Below, in pieces: positions 27,954 through 37,809 of a stretch of DNA of 64,000 nt (position 1 is its first letter; the number at the start of each line of letters is the position of its first letter). Source of the stretch: Pseudomonas laurylsulfatiphila. GTDB lineage: Bacteria; Pseudomonadota; Gammaproteobacteria; Pseudomonadales; Pseudomonadaceae. The DNA is taken from NCBI RefSeq assembly GCF_002934665.1, contig NZ_NIRS01000001.1:124001-188000 (forward strand), given 5' to 3'. Made by a program: the position numbers and the translations under genes. Below the pieces are notes generated by a model. It worked only from the letters and a program-made list of their open reading frames with translations, did no database searches and was not told where the DNA came from.

Positions 27954-28913
27954 TTACCTATCGACCTTATGCCTGGCCGCATACAGACACAACATCTCCA
28001 TCGCCAATGTCGCTGCCGCCAGTGAAGTGATCTCCGCACTGTCATAGGCCGGCGCCACTTCCACCACGTCCATGCCCACCAGATTGATCCCGCGCAGGCC
28101 GCCGAGGATCTCCAGCGCCTGCACCGTGCTCAGGCCGCCGCACACCGGTGTTCCGGTACCCGGAGCGAATGCCGGATCGAGGCAGTCGATGTCGAAGGTC
28201 AGGTACACCGGGTTATCGCCGACCCGCGCCCGAATTGCCTCGACAATCGCTTCGCAGCCGCGGCGATGCACCTGTCGCGCATCCAGCACTTGAAAGCCCT
28301 GATGATCGTCATTGGTGGTGCGTAAACCGATTTGCACCGAGCGCGACGGGTCGACCAGCCCTTCCCTGGCCGCGTGCCAGAACATGGTGCCGTGGTCGAT
28401 GCGCTTGCCCTCTTCGTCCGGCCAGGTGTCGCTGTGGGCGTCGAAGTGGATCAGCGACAATGCCCCGTGTTTACGGGCATGGGCCTTGAGCAGCGGATAG
28501 GTGATGAAATGGTCGCCGCCAAAGGTCAGCATGGCCGTGCCGGCGTTGAGGATGTGCTCGGCGTGGGCCTCGATGCACTCCGGCGTCGATTGCGGCGAAC
28601 CGTAATCGAAATTGCAATCGCCGAAATCGATCACCGCCAGATGGTCAAACGGATCGAAAGCCCACGGCCAGTGCCGTTCCCAGGCGATCCCGGCGGAAGC
28701 TGCGCGAATGCCCCGTGGTCCGAAGCGTGCACCGGGGCGGTTGCTGGTGGCGGTGTCGAACGGTATACCACTGACCGCCACGTCGACCCCGCGCAAGTCA
28801 CGGCTGTAGCGGCGACGCATGAAACTGGTGATGCCGGCGTAGGTACTTTCGGCGGCCGTGCCATAGAGGCTGTCACGGGTAAGGGCTTGATCGTTCTGCA
28901 TCGGGACGTCCAT
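27954..28913 (-). CDS. speB: Agmatinase
   Basis: 319 residues of the arginase/ureohydrolase fold. Binuclear manganese ligands are in SFGGDHF-type FGGDHFITYP, HFDAHSD and YLTFDIDCLDPAFAPGTGTP; the following GGLSTVQAL and GMDVVEVAPAYD complete the family pattern. The sequence is closer to E. coli SpeB than to the guanidinobutyrase GbuA of pseudomonads. It hydrolyses agmatine to putrescine and urea. AAGGAG precedes ATG 28913. A PotF-like binding-protein gene lies just upstream on the same strand, suggesting a joint polyamine unit. Confidence 0.9.
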   Translation of the reverse strand: MDVPMQNDQALTRDSLYGTAAESTYAGITSFMRRRYSRDLRGVDVAVSGIPFDTATSNRPGARFGPRGIRAASAGIAWERHWPWAFDPFDHLAVIDFGDCNFDYGSPQSTPECIEAHAEHILNAGTAMLTFGGDHFITYPLLKAHARKHGALSLIHFDAHSDTWPDEEGKRIDHGTMFWHAAREGLVDPSRSVQIGLRTTNDDHQGFQVLDARQVHRRGCEAIVEAIRARVGDNPVYLTFDIDCLDPAFAPGTGTPVCGGLSTVQALEILGGLRGINLVGMDVVEVAPAYDSAEITSLAAATLAMEMLCLYAARHKVDR

Positions 28914-28929
28914 TGAAGGCTCCTTTTTG

Positions 28930-30021
28930 TTATTGGCGACTACGGAAAGTGGTCCACAGGCGGGTGCGCTGACGCAGGTCCTTGAGGTTCATGCTGCGGT
29001 CGGCGTACAGCCGCTCACGCACATCGGCCAACGGATAGATGTCCGGGTCGGTGCGCACCGCTTCATCCACCAGCGGCGTGGCGGCCTGGTTCGCCGTGGC
29101 GAAGAACAGGGTGTTGGTCAGCGCCGCCACGGACTCAGGGCGCAACATGAATTCGATAAAGGCACGGGCGGCTTCGGGGTGCGGTGCGTCCTTGGGAATC
29201 GCCAGGTTGTCCTGCCAGACGAGGGTGCCTTCCTTGGGAATCCGGTAGGCAATTTCATAGGGTTTGCTGGCCTTGCGCGCCTGGTCGGCAGCCATGCTCG
29301 CATCACCGTTGTAGGTCAATGCCAGGCAAACGCTACCATTGGCCAGGTCGCTGATCTGCCGCCCGGTGGCGACGTACAGCACGTTCGGCTGCAGCTGACG
29401 CAACAACGCCTCGGCGGCTGACAGATCGTTCTTGTCGGTGCTGTAGGGATCTTTACCCAGGTAATGCAAAGCGAGTCCGATCACCTCTTGGGGCGAATCG
29501 AGAATGGCGATGCCGCAATCCTTCAGCTTGCTCGCGTACTCGGGTTTGAACAGCAGGTCCAGGCTGTTGAGCGGTACGTCCGGCAAGCGCTGCTTGAGCG
29601 CCTCGACGTTCATGCCCAAACCCAGGGTGCCCCAGGTATAAGGCACACCGTAGCGGTTGCCGGGATCGACAGTGGCGAGTTTTTCCAGCAAATCCGGATC
29701 GAGGTTGGCGTACCCCTTGAGGCCTTCGTGGGGAATCGGTTTCAACGCCCCGGCGGCAAGCCCCCGGGCCAGCACGCTGGAGGACGGCACCACCACGTCA
29801 TAACCACTGCCGCCCGTGAGCAATTTGGTCTCCAATACTTCCGAAGAGTCAAAGGTGTCGTAGCGCACATGGATGCCGGTTTCCTGTTCGAACCGTTGCA
29901 GGGTTTCGGGGGCGACGTAATCGGCCCAACTGTACAGATTGACCACCTTGTCCTCGGCCTGGGCCGATGCGGCCATGGCAAGGAATAGCGCGGGTAAACA
30001 CAGCTTGAACATGGGAGCCAT
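28930..30021 (-). CDS. Polyamine ABC transporter periplasmic binding protein (PotF/PotD-like)
   Basis: 363 residues from ATG 30021, giving a signal peptide that ends ASAQA-ED. The mature start VVNLYSWADYVAPETLQRFE, then YDVVVPSSSVLARGL, GVPYTWGTLGLGMN and CLALTYNGDASMAADQA are the spermidine/putrescine-binding family pattern. No permease or ATPase gene accompanies it, so it must use a transporter encoded elsewhere or act as a sensor. It is transcribed upstream of speB (16-bp gap) and divergent from a LysR gene. Confidence 0.9.
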   Translation of the reverse strand: MAPMFKLCLPALFLAMAASAQAEDKVVNLYSWADYVAPETLQRFEQETGIHVRYDTFDSSEVLETKLLTGGSGYDVVVPSSSVLARGLAAGALKPIPHEGLKGYANLDPDLLEKLATVDPGNRYGVPYTWGTLGLGMNVEALKQRLPDVPLNSLDLLFKPEYASKLKDCGIAILDSPQEVIGLALHYLGKDPYSTDKNDLSAAEALLRQLQPNVLYVATGRQISDLANGSVCLALTYNGDASMAADQARKASKPYEIAYRIPKEGTLVWQDNLAIPKDAPHPEAARAFIEFMLRPESVAALTNTLFFATANQAATPLVDEAVRTDPDIYPLADVRERLYADRSMNLKDLRQRTRLWTTFRSRQ

Positions 30022-30122
30022 GACGAACACCTGACCAGAGGAAGTGGTTGCAGGATGCGTCGTCGGATACATTGGTGAAATATCAAGTTAATTAACCTGA
30101 CTTTATGACGGAGTAATGTTTG

Positions 30123-31016
30123 ATGCTCGGCCAACTGCATGATCTGGACCTGCACCTGTTGCGTCTGTTTGTCAGCGTGGTGGAGTGCGGCGGTTTCAGC
30201 GCCGCCCAGGGCCAACTGGGGTTGAGCCAGTCGAGCATCAGCCAGCAAATGGCCAAGCTGGAAACCCGCCTCGGCTATCGGCTGTGCAGTCGCGGTAAAG
30301 GCGGGTTCAGGATCACGCCCAAGGGCGAACAACTCCTCAGCGCCACCCGTGGCTTGTTCGAGTCCATCGAAGCCTTCCGCCATCAATCCAACGGCGTCGC
30401 CGGGCGCTTGATCGGCGAAGTGCGTCTGGGCCTGTCCGAGGCGCTGGATCAATCGGTGCTGCAGCGGGTGGCCGAGGCGATCCGGCGCTTTCGTGAACGG
30501 GACGAGTCGGTGCGCATCGAGCTGATCAGCGCCATGCCGGGCGAGATGGAGCGCTTGCTGTTGCAACAGCGGCTGGACCTGGCCATCGGCTACTTCTCGC
30601 AGGTGCAAAGCGCGTTTGACTACCGCGAACTGTTCATTGAAACCCAGCACCTGTATTGCGCCCCCGGCCATCCGCTGTTCACCCACGCGAACCCGGGCGA
30701 TCAGGACCTGCAAGCCTGCGACCGGGTCGGTCACCCCTACCGTTTCCTGCGCAGTGACGAGCCCTTTCAGGGCGAGCGGTGTTCGGCCCGTTCGGAACAG
30801 GTCGAAGGCACCCTCGCCTTCATCCTGTCCGGCAAGCATGTCGGTTATCTGCCCAGCCACTTTGCCCGCACCTGGGAAGACAAGGGATTGCTGCGGTCGG
30901 TGCGGCACAGCGACTTGAGTTTCGATGTCGCGTTTCACCTGGCCCGGCACCGGGCGCAGGTGGCCGGTGATGCGCAGAAGGCCTTCGAAGAGGACCTGCT
31001 CGCGGCGTTTGCCTGA
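30123..31016 (+). CDS. LysR-family regulator divergent from the polyamine genes
   Basis: 297 residues from ATG 30123 (GGAG about 10 nt upstream). The HTH is LHLLRLFVSVVECGGFSAAQ ... GLSQSSISQQMAKLETRLGY; the effector domain begins near GRLIGEVRLGLSEALDQ. Head-to-head placement with the binding protein and speB suggests control of agmatine or putrescine use. This is positional inference. Confidence 0.88.
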   Translation: MLGQLHDLDLHLLRLFVSVVECGGFSAAQGQLGLSQSSISQQMAKLETRLGYRLCSRGKGGFRITPKGEQLLSATRGLFESIEAFRHQSNGVAGRLIGEVRLGLSEALDQSVLQRVAEAIRRFRERDESVRIELISAMPGEMERLLLQQRLDLAIGYFSQVQSAFDYRELFIETQHLYCAPGHPLFTHANPGDQDLQACDRVGHPYRFLRSDEPFQGERCSARSEQVEGTLAFILSGKHVGYLPSHFARTWEDKGLLRSVRHSDLSFDVAFHLARHRAQVAGDAQKAFEEDLLAAFA

Positions 31017-31064
31017 ATCCGCCGTGGTCTACGCTGTAACAATGCCGGACATCTACATGCAAAA

Positions 31065-31122
31065 ATGCACAGATGACCTGCACTTATCCAGCTTGTACAC
31101 GGCAAATTTGCACTGATACGAT
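31065..31122 (+). promoter_or_regulatory. Candidate promoter and TGCAC repeats before the valine-pathway genes
   Basis: TTGTAC (31093-31098), an 18-bp spacer and TACGAT (31117-31122) form a plausible promoter. Three TGCAC units at about 31066, 31079 and 31109 surround or overlap it and could be a repressor site. Confidence 0.4.
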
Positions 31123-31180
31123 CCGCCATCGCTCGCGCGCGAGCATCTCGATAAAGAACAATAATAGCAGGGAGTTAGTG

Positions 31181-32287
31181 ATGACTGCTCAGGTTACATC
31201 GAAGGGGACGCTGTCCATGGATGCCATGCAAAACGAAGTGCTGGCCGAGGTTCGCAACCACATCGGTCACCTGACCCTCAACCGCCCCGCCGGCCTCAAT
31301 GCCCTGACCCTGGACATGGTGCGCAACCTGCACCGCCAGCTCGACGCCTGGGCCCACGACCCGAACGTGCATGCGGTGGTCCTGCGCGGTGCCGGCGAAA
31401 AAGCCTTCTGCGCCGGCGGCGACATTCGTTCGCTGCATGACAGCTTCAAAAGCGGCGACACCCTGCACGAAGATTTCTTCGTCGAGGAATACGCCCTCGA
31501 CCTCGCGATCCACCATTACCGCAAACCGGTGCTGGCGCTGATGGACGGTTTTGTTCTCGGTGGCGGCATGGGCCTGGTGCAAGGCGCAGACTTGCGCGTG
31601 GTCACCGAAAAAAGCCGTCTGGCGATGCCGGAAGTCGGCATCGGTTATTTCCCGGACGTTGGCGGCAGTTACTTCCTGCCGCGCATTCCCGGTGAGCTGG
31701 GGATTTACCTGGGCGTCAGCGGCGTGCAGATTCGCGCCGCCGATGCGCTGTATTGCGGCCTGGCCGACTGGTACCTCGAAAGCGCCAGGCTGGGCACACT
31801 GGACGAAAAACTCGACCAGCTCGAATGGCACGACACGCCGCTCAAGGACCTGCAAGGCCTGCTGGCAACACTCGCCGTGCAGCAACTGCCAGACGCGCCG
31901 TTGAGTGTGTTGCGTCCGGCCATCGACCACTTCTTCGCCCAACCCGACGTGCCGAGTATTGTGGAGCAACTGCGCCAGGTCACGGTCGCCGACAGCCATG
32001 CGTGGGCCGTCACCACCGCCGACCTGTTGGAAACCCGTTCGCCACTGGCCATGGGCGTCACCCTGGAAATGCTCCGTCGCGGACGCGAGCTGCCCCTTGA
32101 ACAATGTTTCGCCCTTGAGCTGCACCTGGACCGCCAGTGGTTCGAGCGCGGCGACCTGATCGAAGGCGTGCGCGCCTTGCTGATCGACAAAGACAAGACA
32201 CCACGCTGGAACCCGCCCACCCTCGAGGCGCTGGACGCCGAACACGTGGCGAGCTTCTTCAGCGGGTTTGACCGGAACGAGAGCTGA
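31181..32287 (+). CDS. 3-hydroxyisobutyryl-CoA hydrolase (crotonase superfamily)
   Basis: 368 residues from ATG 31181 (GGGAG 9 nt upstream). Motifs GHLTLNRPAGLNALTLDMVR, KAFCAGGDIRSLHDS, MDGFVLGGGMGLVQGADLRV and AMPEVGIGYFPDVGGSYFLP, plus the long C-terminal domain (ECH_2), identify the HIBYL-CoA hydrolase branch rather than a simple enoyl-CoA hydratase. It would convert 3-hydroxyisobutyryl-CoA to the free acid in valine breakdown. The acyl-CoA dehydrogenase gene follows after 3 bp. Confidence 0.9.
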   Translation: MTAQVTSKGTLSMDAMQNEVLAEVRNHIGHLTLNRPAGLNALTLDMVRNLHRQLDAWAHDPNVHAVVLRGAGEKAFCAGGDIRSLHDSFKSGDTLHEDFFVEEYALDLAIHHYRKPVLALMDGFVLGGGMGLVQGADLRVVTEKSRLAMPEVGIGYFPDVGGSYFLPRIPGELGIYLGVSGVQIRAADALYCGLADWYLESARLGTLDEKLDQLEWHDTPLKDLQGLLATLAVQQLPDAPLSVLRPAIDHFFAQPDVPSIVEQLRQVTVADSHAWAVTTADLLETRSPLAMGVTLEMLRRGRELPLEQCFALELHLDRQWFERGDLIEGVRALLIDKDKTPRWNPPTLEALDAEHVASFFSGFDRNES

Positions 32288-32290
32288 GCC

Positions 32291-33442
32291 ATGCACGATA
32301 TCGAATTGAGCGAAGAGCAAGTGATGATCCGCGACATGGCCCGGGATTTTGCCCGTGGCGAAATCGCGCCCCATGCCCAGGCCTGGGAAAAGGCCGGCTG
32401 GATCGATGACGGTCTGGTGGCGAAGATGGGTGAACTGGGCCTGTTGGGCATGGTGGTCCCCGAGGAATGGGGCGGCACCTATGTCGACTACGTGGCCTAT
32501 GCGCTGGCGGTAGAAGAGATTTCCGCCGGCGACGGTGCTACCGGCGCCTTCATGAGCATCCACAACTCCGTGGGCTGCGGGCCGGTGCTCAACTACGGCA
32601 GCGAAGAACAGAAGCAGACCTGGCTGGCGGACCTGGCCAGCGGAAAGGTCATCGGCTGCTTCTGCCTGACCGAACCCCAGGCCGGTTCCGAAGCGCACAA
32701 CCTGCGCACCCGCGCCGAACTGCGCGACGGCCAATGGGTGATCAACGGTGCCAAGCAATTCGTCAGCAACGGCAAGCGGGCCAAGCTGGCGATTGTATTT
32801 GCCGTGACCGATCCGGACCTGGGCAAACGTGGCATCTCGGCGTTCCTGGTACCGACCGATACCGCCGGTTTTATCGTTGACCGCACTGAACACAAAATGG
32901 GTATCCGCGCGTCCGACACCTGTGCCGTCACCCTGAACAACTGCACCATCCCCGAAGCCAATCTGCTGGGTGAACGGGGCAAAGGCCTGGCCATCGCCCT
33001 GTCCAACCTCGAAGGCGGTCGTATCGGCATCGCCGCCCAGGCGCTGGGCATCGCCCGCGCGGCGTTCGAAGCGGCGCTGGCCTACTCCCGTGACCGGGTG
33101 CAGTTTGGCAAGACGATCAATGAACACCAGAGCATCGCCAACCTGCTGGCCGACATGCACATGCAACTGAACGCCGCACGGTTGATGATCCTGCACGCTG
33201 CGCGCCTGCGCACGGCCGGCAAGCCCTGCCTTTCGGAGGCGTCACAGGCCAAGCTGTTTGCGTCGGAAATGGCGGAAAAGGTCTGTTCGTCCGCGATTCA
33301 GATTCATGGCGGGTACGGGTATCTGGAAGACTATCCGGTAGAGAAGTACTACCGGGATGCGCGGATCACGCAGATCTACGAAGGCTCGAGCGAGATTCAG
33401 CGGATGGTGATTGCCCGTGAACTGAAGAACTACCTGGTTTAA
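32291..33442 (+). CDS. Acyl-CoA dehydrogenase, probably isobutyryl-CoA dehydrogenase
   Basis: 383 residues with the full ACAD pattern: [18 protein letters not shown] (flavin loop), [58 protein letters not shown] and the catalytic Glu in [13 protein letters not shown]. Coupling to 3-hydroxyisobutyryl-CoA hydrolase points to valine catabolism and thus isobutyryl-CoA as substrate; sequence alone cannot exclude 2-methylbutyryl-CoA. The gene ends in a REP-type palindrome. Confidence 0.9.
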   Translation: MHDIELSEEQVMIRDMARDFARGEIAPHAQAWEKAGWIDDGLVAKMGELGLLGMVVPEEWGGTYVDYVAYALAVEEISAGDGATGAFMSIHNSVGCGPVLNYGSEEQKQTWLADLASGKVIGCFCLTEPQAGSEAHNLRTRAELRDGQWVINGAKQFVSNGKRAKLAIVFAVTDPDLGKRGISAFLVPTDTAGFIVDRTEHKMGIRASDTCAVTLNNCTIPEANLLGERGKGLAIALSNLEGGRIGIAAQALGIARAAFEAALAYSRDRVQFGKTINEHQSIANLLADMHMQLNAARLMILHAARLRTAGKPCLSEASQAKLFASEMAEKVCSSAIQIHGGYGYLEDYPVEKYYRDARITQIYEGSSEIQRMVIARELKNYLV

Positions 33443-33445
33443 AAG

Positions 33446-33515
33446 CAAAAGATCGCAGCCTTCGGCAGCTCCTGCACAAAGCCCTGTAGGAGCTGCCGAA
33501 GGCTGCGATCTTTTG
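33446..33515. repeat. Inverted repeat of the GATCGCAGCCTTCGGCAGCTCC type
   Basis: AAAGATCGCAGCCTTCGGCA and TGCCGAAGGCTGCGATCTTT face each other 4 bp after the dehydrogenase gene; on RNA this is a long stem that could end transcription from either side. Confidence 0.88.
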
Positions 33516-33543
33516 GCTGTAAACTGGTTTGAAGTCTTAAAGG

Positions 33544-33636
33544 CATCGCTGGCAAGCCAGCTCCCACAGTGTTCTCGGTTGTTCACACATGTTGTGTACA
33601 CCCCGGACCCTGTGGGAGCTGGCTTGCCAGCGATAG
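33544..33636. repeat. REP pair (GCTGGCAAGCCAGC type) in outward orientation
   Basis: CATCGCTGGCAAGCCAGCTC and GAGCTGGCTTGCCAGCGATA; order of arms is reversed relative to the units at 11293-12045. Confidence 0.85.
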
Positions 33637-33655
33637 CGTCAGCGAAGACGCCGCA

Positions 33656-34429
33656 TTACTTACCGACGAACTCCGCCTCACGCTTGGCAATGAACGCCGC
33701 CATGCCTTCCTTCTGATCCTGCGTCGCAAACGCCGCATGGAACACCCGACGCTCAAAGCGCACGCCTTCGGCCAGGCTCACTTCAAAGGCACGGTTGACG
33801 CTTTCCTTGACCATCATTGCAATCGGCAGCGACTTCTTGGCGATCAACGCCGCGACTTTCAGCGCTTCATCCAGCAGCTCATCGCTTGGCACGATCCGCG
33901 CCACGACGCCACAACGCTCCGCTTCCACGGCATCGATCAAACGACCGCTCAGGCACATTTCCATGGCCTTGGCCTTGCCCACGGCGCGGGTCAGGCGTTG
34001 GGTGCCGCCCATGCCCGGCAACACGCCGAGGTTGATTTCCGGCTGGCCAAATTTGGCGTTGTCGCCAGCCAGGATGAAATCGCACATCAGCGCCAGCTCA
34101 CAGCCGCCGCCCAGGGCAAAACCATTGACCGCCGCGATGATCGGCTTGCGGCGGTTGGCGACGCGGTCGCTGTCGCTGAACAGGTCGTCGAGGTAGATCT
34201 GCGGGTAGGTCAGCTCGGCCATTTCCTTGATGTCAGCACCCGCGGCAAACGCCTTTTTCGAACCGGTCAGGACGATACAGCCGATGTTCGCATCCGCCTC
34301 GAAACCATCGAGGGCCTGGTTCAGTTCGCTGACGATCTGCGCGTTCAACGCGTTCAACGCCTGAGGACGGTTGAGGGTGATCAGGCCAACGCGGCCGTGG
34401 GTTTCCAGCAAAATCGTTTCATAGCTCAT
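33656..34429 (-). CDS. Enoyl-CoA hydratase (crotonase family)
   Basis: 257 residues from ATG 34429 (GGAG 6 nt upstream). [52 protein letters not shown] and [20 protein letters not shown] carry both catalytic Glu residues of true hydratases. In this cluster it would hydrate tiglyl-CoA in isoleucine breakdown. It is the distal gene of the reverse set, separated from the dehydrogenase by an inverted repeat. The gene set resembles the P. putida fadB1x/fadE/fadAx/fadB2x/fadDx locus. Confidence 0.92.
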   Translation of the reverse strand: MSYETILLETHGRVGLITLNRPQALNALNAQIVSELNQALDGFEADANIGCIVLTGSKKAFAAGADIKEMAELTYPQIYLDDLFSDSDRVANRRKPIIAAVNGFALGGGCELALMCDFILAGDNAKFGQPEINLGVLPGMGGTQRLTRAVGKAKAMEMCLSGRLIDAVEAERCGVVARIVPSDELLDEALKVAALIAKKSLPIAMMVKESVNRAFEVSLAEGVRFERRVFHAAFATQDQKEGMAAFIAKREAEFVGK

Positions 34430-34462
34430 AAACAACTCCTATTTCACATAAGGCCAGATCCC

Positions 34463-34543
34463 TTGTAGGAGCTGCCGCAGGCTGCGATCTTTTGATCTTG
34501 AAAATCAACGCCAAAAGATCGCAGCCTGCGGCAGCTCCTACAG
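34463..34543. repeat. Inverted repeat of the GGAGCTGCCGCAGGCTGCGATC type
   Basis: TGTAGGAGCTGCCGCAGGCT and AGCCTGCGGCAGCTCCTACA are perfect facing arms, 17 bp from the end of the dehydrogenase gene. Confidence 0.88.
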
Positions 34544-34554
34544 GGGTCTGCTTT

Positions 34555-35682
34555 TTATAAGTTGCGCGAAATGACCATGCGCTGAATATCGCTGGTGCCT
34601 TCGTAGATCTGACACACCCGCACGTCGCGGTAGATCCGCTCCAGCGGGAAGTCGTTGAGGTAACCATATCCGCCGAGGGTTTGCAGCGCCGAGGAGCATA
34701 CCTTCTCGGCCATTTCCGAGGCGAACAACTTGGCCATCGACGCCTCGACCAGGGCCGGCTTGCCACTGTCGCGCAGGGCGGCGGCGTAGTGCACCATTTG
34801 CCGCGCCACGGCGATCTGGGTGGCCATGTCCGCCAGGCGGAACGCCACGGCCTGATGCTCGATGATCGGCTTGCCGAAGCTCTCGCGCTCACGGGCGTAA
34901 TCACGGGCCGCTTCAAACGCGGCACGGGCCATGCCCACCGATTGTGAAGCGATGCCGACGCGACCGCCTTCCAGGTTGGCCAGGGCGATCCTGTAGCCTT
35001 CGCCCTCCTCGCCCAAACGGTTGGCCACCGGCACCTTCACGTCTTCGAAAAGGATCTGGCAGGTGTCGGAAGCGTGCTGGCCGAGCTTGTCCTCGACCCG
35101 CGCGACTTTATAGCCCGGCGAATCGGTCGGTACGATAAACGCGCTGATGCCACGTTTGCCGGCGTTCGGATCGGTCACCGCAAACACAATCACCACCCCG
35201 GCATTCTGCCCGGAGGTAATGAACTGCTTGCAGCCGTTGAGCACGTAGTGATCGCCTTCCAGGCGCGCACGGGTTTTCAGGCCGCTGGCGTCGGAACCCG
35301 CCTGGGGCTCGGTCAGGGCGAAAGCGCCGAGCATCGCGCCGCTGGCCAACGGCTTGAGGAAGCGCTCCTTCTGCTCGTCGTTGCCGTAGTGGAGGATCGG
35401 CACACAACCCACGGAGTTGTGCACGCTCATGATGGTCGAGCAGGCGCCATCGCCGGCGGCGATTTCTTCCAGCGCCATGGCGTAGGCCAAGTAACCGGTG
35501 TCGCACCCGCCCCACTGCTCCGGCACCAACATGCCGAAGAAGCCCAAACCGGCCATTTCGCCGATGGCTTCCTTGGGGAAGCGGTGTTCGCGGTCCCACT
35601 CGGCGGCGAAGGGTTTGAGCCGTTCCTGGGCAAAATCCCGGGCCATGTCGCGGATCTGTTGCTGGTCGTCATTGGGGATCAT
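34555..35682 (-). CDS. Acyl-CoA dehydrogenase, probably 2-methylbutyryl-CoA (short-branched-chain) type
   Basis: 375 residues. [78 protein letters not shown] and [17 protein letters not shown] give a complete short-chain ACAD with the catalytic Glu. Together with the thiolase and SDR downstream of the shared promoter it fits the isoleucine branch. It is distinct from the second dehydrogenase at 32291, to which it is only moderately similar. Confidence 0.9.
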   Translation of the reverse strand: MIPNDDQQQIRDMARDFAQERLKPFAAEWDREHRFPKEAIGEMAGLGFFGMLVPEQWGGCDTGYLAYAMALEEIAAGDGACSTIMSVHNSVGCVPILHYGNDEQKERFLKPLASGAMLGAFALTEPQAGSDASGLKTRARLEGDHYVLNGCKQFITSGQNAGVVIVFAVTDPNAGKRGISAFIVPTDSPGYKVARVEDKLGQHASDTCQILFEDVKVPVANRLGEEGEGYRIALANLEGGRVGIASQSVGMARAAFEAARDYARERESFGKPIIEHQAVAFRLADMATQIAVARQMVHYAAALRDSGKPALVEASMAKLFASEMAEKVCSSALQTLGGYGYLNDFPLERIYRDVRVCQIYEGTSDIQRMVISRNL

Positions 35683-35719
35683 GGTGAATCCTTAAAAAAA
35701 ACGTGCTGAATGCAAGAAC

Positions 35720-35810
35720 CTGTGGGAGCGAGCCTGCTCGCGAAGAGGCCGAGTCGGTCGACATCATCGTCAGATGACAAACCGCATTCGCGAGCAGGCT
35801 CGCCCCCACA
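35720..35810. repeat. REP pair between dehydrogenase and thiolase genes
   Basis: CTGTGGGAGCGAGCCTGCTC facing GCGAGCAGGCTCGCCCCCAC. It sits inside the putative operon, so it may attenuate or stabilise the polycistronic message. Confidence 0.86.
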
Positions 35811-35825
35811 TTGGAAAGCATTGCC

Positions 35826-37019
35826 TCAGTACAGGCATTCCACGGCCATGGCCGTCGCTTCACCGCCACCGATGCAGATCGCCGCGACGCCGCGCTTCAG
35901 GCCTTTCTGGCGCAGGGCCGATAGCAAGGTCACGAGAATCCGCGCACCGGACGCACCGATCGGGTGGCCCAAGGCGCAAGCGCCGCCGTGCACGTTGAGT
36001 TTCTCGTGGGGGATTTCCAGGTGAGTCATCGCGGCCATGCCGACCACGGCAAAGGCTTCGTTGACTTCCACCAGATCGACGTCATTGATCGACCAGCCGG
36101 TTTTCTTCATCAATTTCTTGATCGCGCCGATTGGCGCCACCGGGAACAGGCCCGGGGTGTCGGCGAACGCGGCGTGACCATGGATCACCGCCAGCGGCTT
36201 CAGGCCTTGTTTCTGTGCCTGGGACTGGCGCATCAGCACCAATGCCGCCGCACCGTCGGAAATCGAACTGGAGTTGGCCGCCGTCACCGTGCCGCCTTCG
36301 CGGAACGCCGGTTTCAACGAAGCGATCTTGTCCAGTTTGGCTTTTGGCGGTTGCTCGTCGTTGCTGATCACCACTTGCTCTTTGCCGACTGTCACGGTGA
36401 GCGGGACAATTTCGGCCTTGAAGCTACCGTCCTTGATCGCCTGTTGCGCGCGGGTGGTCGAGGCGATGGCGAACGCATCCTGGGCTTCACGGCTGAAGCT
36501 GTTGGTTTCGGCGCAGTCTTCGGCGAAGGTACCCATCAGGCGGCCCTTGTCGTAGGCGTCTTCGAGGCCGTCCAGGAACATCGAGTCCTGCACGCGGCCG
36601 TGGCCCATGCGGTAACCGGCACGGGCGCGGTCCAGCAGGTAAGGCGCGTTGGACATGCTTTCCATACCACCGGCGACCACCACGTCGGCACTGCCGGCCA
36701 CCAGCATGTCGTGGGCCAGAATCGCCGCTTCCATGCCCGAACCGCACATCTTGTTCAGGGTGGTGCAGCGGGTCGATTTATCCAGCCCGGCACCCAGTGC
36801 CGCCTGGCGCGCAGGGGCCTGGCCAAGGCCAGCCGGCAGTACGCAGCCGAACAGCACTTCGTCGATGCCGTCACTGGAAACGCCGGCACGTTCAACGGCG
36901 GCTTTGATAGCAGCCGCACCCAGTTGCGGCGCGGTCAGGCTTTTCAGTTCGCCCTGGAACCCACCCATGGGGGTGCGGACGGCGCTGACGATTACAATCG
37001 GATCGTTGGACAGTGTCAT
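35826..37019 (-). CDS. Acetyl-CoA C-acyltransferase (thiolase)
   Basis: 397 residues with the thiolase signatures: nucleophile Cys in NKMCGSGMEAAI, the NVHGGACALGHPIGASG loop with the catalytic His, and the second Cys in GVAAICIGGGEATAM. In this context it would cleave 2-methylacetoacetyl-CoA to acetyl-CoA and propionyl-CoA, the last step of isoleucine breakdown, though a general beta-ketothiolase role is equally allowed by sequence. A ribosome-binding AGGAGG precedes the start, and the SDR gene lies 13 bp upstream on the same strand. Confidence 0.93.
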   Translation of the reverse strand: MTLSNDPIVIVSAVRTPMGGFQGELKSLTAPQLGAAAIKAAVERAGVSSDGIDEVLFGCVLPAGLGQAPARQAALGAGLDKSTRCTTLNKMCGSGMEAAILAHDMLVAGSADVVVAGGMESMSNAPYLLDRARAGYRMGHGRVQDSMFLDGLEDAYDKGRLMGTFAEDCAETNSFSREAQDAFAIASTTRAQQAIKDGSFKAEIVPLTVTVGKEQVVISNDEQPPKAKLDKIASLKPAFREGGTVTAANSSSISDGAAALVLMRQSQAQKQGLKPLAVIHGHAAFADTPGLFPVAPIGAIKKLMKKTGWSINDVDLVEVNEAFAVVGMAAMTHLEIPHEKLNVHGGACALGHPIGASGARILVTLLSALRQKGLKRGVAAICIGGGEATAMAVECLY

Positions 37020-37031
37020 GACAAATCCTCC

Positions 37032-37793
37032 TTATTTGGCGGCCATGCGCAAGGCACCGTCGAGACGGATCACCTCGCCGTTGAGCATGCTGTTTTCAAT
37101 AATATGCTTCACCAGCCCGGCATACTCGCCCGGTTTGCCCAAACGCGGCGGGAATGGCACGCCAGCAGCCAGGGAGTCGCGAACTTCCTGGGTCATGCCG
37201 GCCATCATCGGCGTCTCGAAAATGCCCGGGGCAATGGTCATCACGCGGATGCCGAAGCGCGCCAGTTCACGGGCCGCCGGCAACGTCAGGCTGACGATGG
37301 CACCTTTGGACGCCGAGTAGGCCGCCTGACCGATCTGACCGTCGTATGCCGCGGCAGACGCGGTGTTGATGATCACGCCGCGCTCGCCATCGGCATCCGC
37401 TTCGGTTTGCGCAATCGCCGCTGCCGCAAGACGCAGCATGTTGAAGCTGCCGATCAGGTTGACGTTGATCACCTGGCTGAAACTGGACAGCAAGTGCGGA
37501 CCGTTCTTGCCGAGGATCTTCTCACCACGCACGATGCCGGCGCAATTGACCAGACCATTGAGGCCGCCAAAGGCTTCGACCGTCGCCTGCACGGCCGCTT
37601 CGGCCGCCGCTTCGTTGCTGATGTCCGCCACTACGCTGTGCGCGCCAAGGCGCTGGGCCTGGGCTGCAACGGCTTCGGCGTTCATGTCCACCAGCATCAC
37701 TTTCGCGCCTGCGGCGACCAGCACCTCGGCGGTGGCTGCGCCGAGGCCGGAAGCACCACCGGTGACGATAAAAATCTTGTTTTCGATCTGCAT
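37032..37793 (-). CDS. SDR-type 3-hydroxyacyl-CoA / 2-methyl-3-hydroxybutyryl-CoA dehydrogenase
   Basis: 253 residues from ATG 37793 (a second ATG is at 37796). [17 protein letters not shown] is the NAD fold, [10 protein letters not shown] the adenine pocket, and YSASKGA the catalytic Tyr-Lys. The insert [22 protein letters not shown] and FETPMMAGM identify the HSD17B10-like branch that oxidises 2-methyl-3-hydroxybutyryl-CoA. It sits between the ligase and the thiolase, 13 bp before the latter. Confidence 0.92.
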   Translation of the reverse strand: MQIENKIFIVTGGASGLGAATAEVLVAAGAKVMLVDMNAEAVAAQAQRLGAHSVVADISNEAAAEAAVQATVEAFGGLNGLVNCAGIVRGEKILGKNGPHLLSSFSQVINVNLIGSFNMLRLAAAAIAQTEADADGERGVIINTASAAAYDGQIGQAAYSASKGAIVSLTLPAARELARFGIRVMTIAPGIFETPMMAGMTQEVRDSLAAGVPFPPRLGKPGEYAGLVKHIIENSMLNGEVIRLDGALRMAAK

Positions 37794-37809
37794 CATTGTT
37801 TCCCTGGAT

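Noticed and set aside
31175..33196. Long minus-strand frame (over 600 codons) opposite the hydrolase/dehydrogenase pair
   Set aside because: Antisense shadow caused by high GC at third positions; the plus-strand frames have full catalytic motifs.
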